A DNA stretch of 64,000 nt, taken from contig CAIVRH010000014.1 in NCBI GenBank assembly GCA_903908285.1, positions 121,991-185,990 of the forward strand, read 5' to 3'. Of the stretch, positions 26,473-34,132 are shown piece after piece. A program made the translations under genes and the position numbers. The notes under the pieces were generated by a model. It made no database searches. It was not told the DNA's origin and was given only the letters and a program-made list of their open reading frames with translations. Source of the DNA: an uncultured candidate division Zixibacteria bacterium. Lineage in GTDB: Bacteria > Zixibacteria > MSB-5A5 > SM1-73. Each line of letters begins with the position of its first letter. The stretch's first letter is position 1.

Positions 26473-28035
26473 TTATCGCTTTGGTGTTAGCGTAACCACC
26501 GGAAGGATCATCTCCTCCAAAGAAATCCCTCCATGCTGGAAACTGTTTTTATACTCCCTTTCGTACTCGTTGTAACTGGTGGGATAAACGAAGTAAAAAT
26601 CCTCCTTGGCGATGATGTAGGTGGTGGACATGTTGTAGCGGGGCAGTTTATACTGCAGTGGGTCCTTGATTAATAGTGCCTCTTTGGGATTGCAGTTCAG
26701 GTGGTCGCCGTATTTATAGCGCAGATTGGTGGAGGTTTCCCTTTTACCCAGGGCGATAGTCCCCCGGCTGCCCAAAACGCTCCCATGATCCGAGGTCAAA
26801 ACCACCATGCAGTCTTGAGCGGAAAGATATTGTAAAACCTTAAAAAGGGAGGAATGAATAAACCAGGGCCGGGTTAGGGAACGGTATGCGGATTCATCCG
26901 GGGTCATCTCTTTTAGAATCTCGGATTGGGATCTGCCATGAGCCAGGATGTCCAAAAAATTGAATACGATAGATAGCAGTGCCGTGTCTTTATATGAAGA
27001 TATCTTTTTAGCCAGGTATTCCCCCTCGGATGCATCCAGCACCTTCACATATTTGGTATCCGATTTGAGCAGCACCCCCAGTTTCTTGAGCTGATAATCC
27101 ATCAGCTGATGCTCATATCGGTTCCGGCTCGAATCATCCGTGGTGCCGGCTTTCCACAGCTCCGGGTATTTCTGGGCATGTTCGGAGGGAAAAAGCCCGC
27201 TGAAGATGGCGTTGCGGGAATAGGGGGTGGCGCTGGGGAGGATGGAATAGTAGTAATCTCTTTTCATGTGAAAATATTCATCCAGCACCGGCTCGATGGT
27301 CAGCCATTGATCCAGCCGCATGCAGTCCATCACTATAAAGACCACCCGCTTGGTTTTAGAAAAAAGGGGAAAAAGATACTGCTTTACCATATCCACCGAA
27401 AGCGGAGGGGGATTTTCTTTCGCCAGCCATTTTATATATGTATCCTCGATATAATTGCCGAACTCGATGTTGCATTCCTTTCTTTGCCCCTGATGAGACT
27501 GCCTTAAATCCGGATCGCCGAAGTTATCGATCTCTAAATCCCACTCACAGAGGGTCTGGTGGATATCGATCCACTCCTGCCAGGTGAGTCTACCAAAAAG
27601 AGCGGACCTGATTTTAGCCGAAGCTTTGGCATAATCCTGAGCCATCCTCTGGACCCTGATTTTCCTGGTGTCCAATATCTTTTTGGCGGCGGAGAGAATT
27701 TGGCTGGGATTTACCGGTTTAGTCAGGTAATCGTCGATCTTCTGACCGATGGCTTGCTCCATCAGATTCTCCTCTTCCGATTTGGTCACCATGATCACCG
27801 GCAAGTGCGGACTCTTCTCCTTTATTTCCTCCAGGGTAGTTAAACCGTCTTTACCCGGCATCATCTCGTCTAACAATACCAAATCGAAGTTCTTCTTCCC
27901 CACCAGGGTTACGGCATCTTCCCCGTTTGAAGCCTCGGTCACCTGGTAGCCTTTGGATTGAAGGAAGATGATCTGTGATTTAAGCTGGTCGATCTCATCA
28001 TCCACCCACAGAATTTGCTTGATTTCTTCTTTCAT
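26473..28035 (-). CDS. Response regulator with PglZ phosphatase-like domain, PorX-like
   Basis: A 520-residue protein. Residues 5-120 are a receiver domain with the full phosphorylation pocket: Asp12-Asp13, the acceptor Asp56 in 'LVLLDEMMPG', Thr84 and Lys106 ('LTKPV'). A helical linker leads to a PglZ domain of the alkaline phosphatase superfamily: 'VVFIVMDCMRLDQW' with Asp237, the nucleophile region 'LPSATPYSR' with Thr270, and 'VVLTSDHGS' near 425. This is the architecture of PorX, the regulator of the type IX secretion system in Porphyromonas gingivalis, which has phosphodiesterase activity on oligonucleotides. No DNA-binding domain is seen. An AGGTG site precedes ATG 28035. Family match is strong; T9SS control is inferred. 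Confidence 0.88.
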   Translation of the reverse strand: MKEEIKQILWVDDEIDQLKSQIIFLQSKGYQVTEASNGEDAVTLVGKKNFDLVLLDEMMPGKDGLTTLEEIKEKSPHLPVIMVTKSEEENLMEQAIGQKIDDYLTKPVNPSQILSAAKKILDTRKIRVQRMAQDYAKASAKIRSALFGRLTWQEWIDIHQTLCEWDLEIDNFGDPDLRQSHQGQRKECNIEFGNYIEDTYIKWLAKENPPPLSVDMVKQYLFPLFSKTKRVVFIVMDCMRLDQWLTIEPVLDEYFHMKRDYYYSILPSATPYSRNAIFSGLFPSEHAQKYPELWKAGTTDDSSRNRYEHQLMDYQLKKLGVLLKSDTKYVKVLDASEGEYLAKKISSYKDTALLSIVFNFLDILAHGRSQSEILKEMTPDESAYRSLTRPWFIHSSLFKVLQYLSAQDCMVVLTSDHGSVLGSRGTIALGKRETSTNLRYKYGDHLNCNPKEALLIKDPLQYKLPRYNMSTTYIIAKEDFYFVYPTSYNEYEREYKNSFQHGGISLEEMILPVVTLTPKR

Positions 28036-28056
28036 AATTTCACCTATTCATAATTC

Positions 28057-28099
28057 GTTTAAAGTTTAAGGTCCAAGGTTTTAACTTTGAACTTTAAAC
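28057..28099. repeat. Imperfect inverted repeat before the PorX-like gene
   Basis: The arms at 28057-28073 and 28083-28099 pair with few mismatches (GTTTAAAGTTTAA against its inverse). The loop is about nine bases. It lies in the 111-base gap between gpmI and the PorX-like gene and is AT-rich without a T-run, so it is not a good terminator. Confidence 0.5.
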
Positions 28100-28146
28100 A
28101 TTGAACTCTGAACGTTTTAAATTAACGATACAGAATCCCGCTCTTA

Positions 28147-29670
28147 TTACACTATCAAATTTTCCCCCTCCATCTCCTTTGGTTTCTCTATTTTCATCAG
28201 GTGAAGGATGGTTGGTGCTACATCGGCGAGCTTCCCGCCCGGTCTTAATTTCCCATGGAAATTTTCCATCACCAAAGCAAAGGGGACCGGATTGGTGGTA
28301 TGGGCAGTGAATACCTTCCCATTGGATGGATCGATCAATTGATCGGCATTTCCATGATCAGCCGTAACCATAGCAATTCCTCCAACCTGTTTGACCGCAG
28401 AGACTACCTCTCCCACGCATTTATCAACCGCTTCGACGGCTTTTATGGTTGCTGCCATCACACCGGTGTGTCCTACCATATCCGGATTGGCATAGTTTAA
28501 AAGGATAAAATCATATTTCTTAGATTCTATCTCCTTTATCACGTTTTCGGTCACTTCAAATACGCTCATCTCCGGCTTCAAATCGTAGGTGGGAACTTTG
28601 GGGGAATGAATTAATATCCGATCCTCCCCCTCAAATGGTTTCTCCTCTCCTCCGTTGAAGAAAAACGTTACATGGGCATATTTCTCGGTTTCCGCTATGC
28701 GTAACTGCTTTTTCCCTTCCCGGGCTAATACCTCACCTAAGATATGAATCAGCTTTACCGGAGGGAAAGCTACCTTACATTTCAGCTTCTCATCATAGAG
28801 CGTTAGATTTATCAGATCGATGGTTAAACCGTCCGGTCGGGAGAATTCACAAAAATTCTCGTCCGATAATGCCCAGGAAAGCTCTCTGGCACGATCTGCC
28901 CGGAAGTTGAAGAATATCCCCACATCCCCCTTTCTTATCCTCCCCTCCTCGGTACTTTCACCACTGCTTATCACCATGGGAAGGATGAATTCATCCGTAA
29001 CTCCATCTTCATAGGATTTTTTCACGGCACCGATCACATCATTGGTTTTCGGTCCTTCACCATACACCATAGCTCGGTATGCTTTCTCCACCCGTTCCCA
29101 TCTTTTATCCCGGTCCATGGCATAATATCTGCCGGATACAGTGGAAAGTTTTCCCACACCGATCTCTTTGAATCTCCGCAGAAGATCCTCCAGATAATCC
29201 GCTCCCGCAGTCGGTGAGGTGTCCCGACCATCCATGAAAGCGTGGACATAAACCTTTTCGACCTTCCTTTCTTTAGCCATTCTAAGCAAAGCATATAAAT
29301 GGTTCAGGGAGCTGTGCACTCCCCCGTCCGAAACCAAGCCCATCAAATGTAAGCCGACATTCCCCTGCTTTGCTTTTTCCATAGCCTCAATTAGAACCGG
29401 ATTTTTAAAAAAGGTCTGATCCTGGATGGTTTGGTCAATCCGGGTGATCTCCTGATATACTATCCTGCCCGCTCCCAGATTGAGATGCCCCACCTCGCTG
29501 TTTCCCATTTGTCCCGCCGGTAAACCCACATCCAGACCGGAAGCGCTCAGGGTGGTGTATGGGTAATGTTTGAATATCTTATCCAGATTGGGCTTATTAG
29601 CCAAAGCAATGGCGTTTCCCTCTTTATGGGAATTTATTCCGTATCCATCCATTACCAGAAGCAGAATCAT
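28147..29670 (-). CDS. gpmI: 2,3-bisphosphoglycerate-independent phosphoglycerate mutase
   Basis: A 507-residue, manganese-dependent enzyme of glycolysis and gluconeogenesis that interconverts 3- and 2-phosphoglycerate. The phosphatase-fold metal site starts at 'LLLVMDGYGIN' (Asp8), the phospho-serine is Ser58 in 'GQMGNSEVGHLNLGAGR', and the mutase insert shows 'HAFMDGRDTSP' and 'SGRYYAMDRDKRWERV'. The C-terminal metal ligands appear in 'NYANPDMVGHTG' and 'VTADHGNADQ'. Length is standard. It is on the minus strand upstream of the PorX-like gene; no functional link is evident. Confidence 0.97.
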   Translation of the reverse strand: MILLLVMDGYGINSHKEGNAIALANKPNLDKIFKHYPYTTLSASGLDVGLPAGQMGNSEVGHLNLGAGRIVYQEITRIDQTIQDQTFFKNPVLIEAMEKAKQGNVGLHLMGLVSDGGVHSSLNHLYALLRMAKERKVEKVYVHAFMDGRDTSPTAGADYLEDLLRRFKEIGVGKLSTVSGRYYAMDRDKRWERVEKAYRAMVYGEGPKTNDVIGAVKKSYEDGVTDEFILPMVISSGESTEEGRIRKGDVGIFFNFRADRARELSWALSDENFCEFSRPDGLTIDLINLTLYDEKLKCKVAFPPVKLIHILGEVLAREGKKQLRIAETEKYAHVTFFFNGGEEKPFEGEDRILIHSPKVPTYDLKPEMSVFEVTENVIKEIESKKYDFILLNYANPDMVGHTGVMAATIKAVEAVDKCVGEVVSAVKQVGGIAMVTADHGNADQLIDPSNGKVFTAHTTNPVPFALVMENFHGKLRPGGKLADVAPTILHLMKIEKPKEMEGENLIV

Positions 29671-29837
29671 AAAATTTCCCTAAATTGACAAAAGTTGATT
29701 GATTTTTTTGGACATATCAAACAATCTACGTGATCAGATCAAAAAAGATAGAACGGGTGATCAACAAAACTTCATCCATTTCTTCATTTCCCGATAACCA
29801 CCAGGACTAGGCAAGAATAGGTTGAAGATCAGAGGGC

Positions 29838-31016
29838 TCACCTTCCAAAGCAATACATATATCCATCTTCCGAACCTATATATATCCTCCCGTCGTAATA
29901 TGCGGGGGAGGCTGAAATCATCCCTTTGGTCTGATATTTCCAAAGAAGCTCGCCGGTGTAACGGTTTAGTTCGTAGAAATTACCGTCATATGAGCCAAAG
30001 AACAAGGCGTCCCCGATAACAATGGGAGAAGAGTGAACCAATCCTTCGGTCTTGAACTTCCAGGAAAGTTCTCCTGTCTTTTGATTCAGCGCATACATGC
30101 AGTAATCGTTGGAGCCGATATATACCAAACTCTCGGTAACTGCGGGTGATGAATATATGTCCTCACCAGTCCGGAATTTCCAAGCCATTGACCCATCTTT
30201 CAAATAGAGGGCATACAGATAACCATCCACCGATCCGAAGAATATCATCCCGTCGTGAATGGCCGGAGAGGAATAGATGCCGCCATCCGCCTTGAATTTC
30301 CAATTTAACTTTCCGCTCTTTGCCTGCAGAGCATAAAGGAATCCGTCGGTTGAGCCAAAATAGACCATCTCTTCGTTTGTATTTAGTGACAGAGAGTCAC
30401 TCTCCCATGGGGCAGAATTTTCCAGGCACGCGGGAGTGGATAATATGGAATTCTGGGATTTAAACTGCCAGATTTTCCTTCCGGTGGTTTTCTCCAAAGC
30501 CCACATGCTCCCGTCTCCTGTCCCCACAAAAATTTTATCCCCCTTTAGTTTGGGTGAGGCCGATATATCCCCTAAAATCACCTTCCACCGGACCTGTTTT
30601 TTGGGGAGATTCAAGGCATAAAGACTTTCTTTAGTATTATACCATCCGAAGTAGATCGTTTCTTCGTCACCGCAGGGAGAGGTGGAAACCAATGAGGCAA
30701 TCTTGTAGTAACCCAGTTCGTTTCCGGAGACAGCATCGATGAAATCCAGTTTTTTATCCAGGGAGCCGACCACTACCATACCGCCCACTATGATAGGGGA
30801 GAATTTGACCGCTCGGTTCATGTCATACTTCCAAAGAAGCTTATCCAGCGTTGGGGTGAGGGTGGATATAAAACCGGTATTCTGAGCATCTCCCCGGAAG
30901 CTTTTCCAACCCGGGGAATCAGATGACTCTATCTTCTTCAGCTTAAAGGCGCTGGTGCAAGACATGCAAAGCAACAGAACTGACCAGGCAAAAAGTAGTA
31001 GGGTTCTTTTGTTCAT
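29838..31016 (-). CDS. PQQ-type beta-propeller lipoprotein (BamB-like)
   Basis: About 392 residues from ATG 31016, which overlaps the upstream stop (TAATG); a GTG four codons earlier is the alternative. The N-terminus is a lipoprotein signal with lipobox 'LLCMSC', so the mature protein should be lipid-anchored. The rest is a propeller of about seven repeats of the form 'GSxDGYLYALxxKxGxxxWKF', such as 'FFGSVDGYLYALYLKDGSMAWKF' split over two strands. The fold resembles BamB and quinoprotein-like propellers, but the quinone ligands are not evident. It is translationally coupled to the giant outer-membrane protein before it, so the two probably act together at the outer membrane. BamB function is not proven. 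Confidence 0.82.
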   Translation of the reverse strand: MNKRTLLLFAWSVLLLCMSCTSAFKLKKIESSDSPGWKSFRGDAQNTGFISTLTPTLDKLLWKYDMNRAVKFSPIIVGGMVVVGSLDKKLDFIDAVSGNELGYYKIASLVSTSPCGDEETIYFGWYNTKESLYALNLPKKQVRWKVILGDISASPKLKGDKIFVGTGDGSMWALEKTTGRKIWQFKSQNSILSTPACLENSAPWESDSLSLNTNEEMVYFGSTDGFLYALQAKSGKLNWKFKADGGIYSSPAIHDGMIFFGSVDGYLYALYLKDGSMAWKFRTGEDIYSSPAVTESLVYIGSNDYCMYALNQKTGELSWKFKTEGLVHSSPIVIGDALFFGSYDGNFYELNRYTGELLWKYQTKGMISASPAYYDGRIYIGSEDGYMYCFGR

Positions 31017-33928
31017 TAGAAATTCCACCCAAAAAAGAAATCAAAGTCGGTGTCAGAGCTGATCTTATTAAAATCAGTTCGGCGGGAGACATCCAGCCTC
31101 AAGACCACCACATAACCTAAGCTGATCCTGGCTCCAACTCCAAAGCTGCCATAAAGCTGGTCGAATTCATTCTCCCAGGCATTCCCGGCGTCGAAAAACA
31201 AAGCCCCGCGGATGGCTTGCAAGGATATCTTCCCGAAAGGAAAACCAATGGAGAGATTGTCGATCAGAGGATACCGCAGTTCATTGTTTATAAGAATCAC
31301 ATGTCTCCCGTAGAACGCCTGCCGGTCGTAACCCCTTAAAGACCAGCTCCCTCCCAGGTATAGCCTCTGCGGCTCCTTGCCGCTGGAGGAAAAACCCATA
31401 GCCCGGAAAGCAAAACAACTATTTTTTCGTATCCGCAGGTATTTCCTGACATCGCACAATATCTGCTTATTGTAAGTCTCTCCCTTATCCAAATCAAAGG
31501 TAAACCCCAAAGTGAAATTGAACCTGGTCCCGTCTATAGGTCCGACATAATCCCAGATGCTGGTATCCCAGATCCAGGAGAGGTAATTGGTGGAAAGGAG
31601 CGCTTCCCGGGTTTTGGTCTCGATATATACATCCTTCTCGGACTGGCGCAGGAAAAAGCTGGCATCGATTCTTTTGAATTTGGACAGAGGATAGCTCGCC
31701 AGAACCAGCCCTCCGTATTGTCTTTCCGTATAAAAACCGTAAAATTCATCGTAGTATTCATCCTTGAGATGAAAAAGGCCATACCCGTAATTCAGCCGGT
31801 GAGTCCGGTTCAGGTAGGTCACTCCGAAGTTGAAACTGGATAAAAAATCCCGGCTGGATTCGGAGCTGTTACCTATAAGAAAAAAATACTGATGATTTCC
31901 CAGCATATCGGTGAATGCCGCTTGAAAACCCCCCACCGCCCCGTAAACCGCATCATAAGAAATAGCCGATTGGGCTATGTCGAAGGAGAATCGATTACGG
32001 TATTTCACCGACCCGCTTTTCTCCCCCCCTTCAATCCTTTGGGGTAACCAGGCTACTCGGTTCGAAGAAGAAAGCGAGCTATCCGAGACAGTGAAATTTG
32101 CAGATCCGGCATTATTTCCTTCCAAGCTCAGCTTGTGAATCTGGTAAGAGTACCCCTCGTAAGCGGTAAAATATATGGTCTTACCATCACTGGAAAAGCT
32201 GGGATCGAAAGCCCCGGTCAAAAAGGAGGTAAGCTGGGTGGCATCGGTATTCCGGTTCGGTTTTCCGGTAGACAGTTGAGAATCTGCTGGTGCATCATCC
32301 ATCAACGGTTGCCGGACTGTATCCTGCTGGGTATGAAAGGGCAACAGGTAGATTTCGTAATAACCATTGCGATCCGAGGAGAATATTATGTTTTTGCCGT
32401 CCGGAGACCATTCGGGTGTCATATCATAATGCTCCCCGGAAGTCAATGCACTGATTTTGCGGGTGATAAGATCGTAAACAAAAAGATTTAAGTACCCTTT
32501 TTCCCCGTCTGATCCCCGATCCGAAGAAAATATAATATGCCTGCCATCCGGTGACCAACTGGGATTCTGCTCCTCGTAAATGTCACCGGTCAAAACGATC
32601 AATGAATCATATTCACCCGAATGGGCGTCTGAAGAGAAATCGATCCCATAAAGATCTGCAAATCCTTTTTTATCCACACCCACAAATGCTGCTTTATTAC
32701 CATCCGGAGACCAGGTGGGAGAGGACAATTCCACCAGGTTAGGGAAACTCCTTTTATCAGTGATCTTTCTTTGCTTTATATCATAAACATACAATGCGTC
32801 ATTCTCCTGGCTTTTGGAGATAAAAACAATCTTACCGTCGCGGGATACTCCGATCTTGCTTTTCAAAAGGTGCAACGATTCAAACTGGGGTGACCTTTCT
32901 CCTTTTAACAGAGTTTTCAACTTTTTCTTCTCCCCCTCCGGTGACATCATATTAATCGAAGAGTACCCCAGTTTATTCGACTTGAACACCACCCATTCCA
33001 GCGGGGCTGTGGGATTTTTGGGATCGGATATCGAAACCGGCTCGGGCTTCACGTTTATCCCGTCAAAGGTGAGCTGGGTGGACACCCGGTTCGGAAGATC
33101 TTTGGTTTCGATGGCGGGAAAATATTTCTTCTTGAGAGAATATTCCCAGTCCTCCCAAACTTCTTTCAGGTTCTTATTGAAAGTGAGTCGGAAGATTTCG
33201 CCGAAATTCTCTGCTTTCCAAAAGTTTTCAAACAATAACCCGATCTTGTCATCTCCAAATTCCTCCGCTAAGTAACCGCAAAACGCCTCCCCCATCTTAT
33301 ACATCAGATAAGTTCCCTCTACCTGATATATGTCCTCCTGATTCAAGAATCTCCCGGAGATTACCAAATCCCGGATCATCATGTCCGCCTCGCTGTCCCA
33401 CTCCCGGGACCAGTGTTCCGCCAGACCCTCCTCAAACCACACCGGGGGACCGGGATAGTTGAACTTTCGATGGGATTTCATCACATAGGGCAGTTTCTGC
33501 AGGACAAACGTGTGAACCAGCTCGTGCTGTATCACCCGGGCAAACCGGAAATAGGAGCCATCAAAGGGGATGACCATGCGTCCTTTCATGAATTCGGTGA
33601 AACCTGCCACGTTTTCCGGCAAAAGGGAGGGGATTACGTTGGTCTGGGCAAAGTAATTGGACGAGCTGTAGATAATCAAGGGAATCTTACGGGCGATGCG
33701 GTGGTTGAACTTGTTTTCCAAAAACAGATAGCTATTCTCCGCACAGCCAGCGGCGATTTCCGCTATTTCCCTCTCGGCGCTATAGAAATAAATCTCAAAA
33801 TGCCGGGTGGTTAGAACCTGCCATTCAAAATCGGTATACTGGACCTTATTTTTGCCAAAATAGTATTGACCCGAGGAAGATCCGGAGAACCAGATAAAAA
33901 GGGCAATCAGAAAAAATATTCGTTTCAT
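31016..33928 (-). CDS. Outer-membrane protein: gluzincin-like protease, PD40 propeller and Omp85-like barrel
   Basis: A 970-residue protein with a signal peptide (residues 1-20). Residues 35-270 resemble a peptidase MA-type metalloprotease: 'QHELVHT' places His135, Glu136 and His139, and 'WFEEGLAEHW' (164-173) supplies the third ligand. Residues 290-620 form a TolB/PD40 propeller with repeats such as 'PSWSPDGRHIIFSSDRG' and 'PEWSPDGKNIIFSSDRN'. From about 650 to the end is a beta-barrel like that of Omp85/surface-antigen proteins, with 'GGSWSLRGYDRQ' near 885 and a terminal phenylalanine. No POTRA domain is evident. The last bases overlap the lipoprotein gene start. It may process or export surface proteins; the substrate is unknown. 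Confidence 0.82.
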   Translation of the reverse strand: MKRIFFLIALFIWFSGSSSGQYYFGKNKVQYTDFEWQVLTTRHFEIYFYSAEREIAEIAAGCAENSYLFLENKFNHRIARKIPLIIYSSSNYFAQTNVIPSLLPENVAGFTEFMKGRMVIPFDGSYFRFARVIQHELVHTFVLQKLPYVMKSHRKFNYPGPPVWFEEGLAEHWSREWDSEADMMIRDLVISGRFLNQEDIYQVEGTYLMYKMGEAFCGYLAEEFGDDKIGLLFENFWKAENFGEIFRLTFNKNLKEVWEDWEYSLKKKYFPAIETKDLPNRVSTQLTFDGINVKPEPVSISDPKNPTAPLEWVVFKSNKLGYSSINMMSPEGEKKKLKTLLKGERSPQFESLHLLKSKIGVSRDGKIVFISKSQENDALYVYDIKQRKITDKRSFPNLVELSSPTWSPDGNKAAFVGVDKKGFADLYGIDFSSDAHSGEYDSLIVLTGDIYEEQNPSWSPDGRHIIFSSDRGSDGEKGYLNLFVYDLITRKISALTSGEHYDMTPEWSPDGKNIIFSSDRNGYYEIYLLPFHTQQDTVRQPLMDDAPADSQLSTGKPNRNTDATQLTSFLTGAFDPSFSSDGKTIYFTAYEGYSYQIHKLSLEGNNAGSANFTVSDSSLSSSNRVAWLPQRIEGGEKSGSVKYRNRFSFDIAQSAISYDAVYGAVGGFQAAFTDMLGNHQYFFLIGNSSESSRDFLSSFNFGVTYLNRTHRLNYGYGLFHLKDEYYDEFYGFYTERQYGGLVLASYPLSKFKRIDASFFLRQSEKDVYIETKTREALLSTNYLSWIWDTSIWDYVGPIDGTRFNFTLGFTFDLDKGETYNKQILCDVRKYLRIRKNSCFAFRAMGFSSSGKEPQRLYLGGSWSLRGYDRQAFYGRHVILINNELRYPLIDNLSIGFPFGKISLQAIRGALFFDAGNAWENEFDQLYGSFGVGARISLGYVVVLRLDVSRRTDFNKISSDTDFDFFFGWNF

Positions 33929-34132
33929 TATATGATTATAATCAATCCTGATCTAAAAATCAACTGCGTAGAATCGGATGTCGACATCCTATGATACGAT
34001 ATGGTTAGCAGGGAAGAAGAACTTCCCCTGATCTTCGTATTGGATTTTTGAAGGATTCAAACCATATTGGTTTTCCTTACCCTTTCCCAAAAGTACGACT
34101 ATTCCTGCCGCAATGAAAGCTTGATTAAAACC

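Noticed and set aside
26473-28035. PglZ domain as a sign of a BREX phage-defence system
   Set aside because: The domain is joined to a receiver and has the PorX plan. No brxA, brxB, brxC, pglX or brxL gene is nearby.
29671-29837. Small frames upstream of gpmI's start and after the lipoprotein gene
   Set aside because: They run into the lipoprotein gene in other frames and have no ribosome site or recognisable domain.
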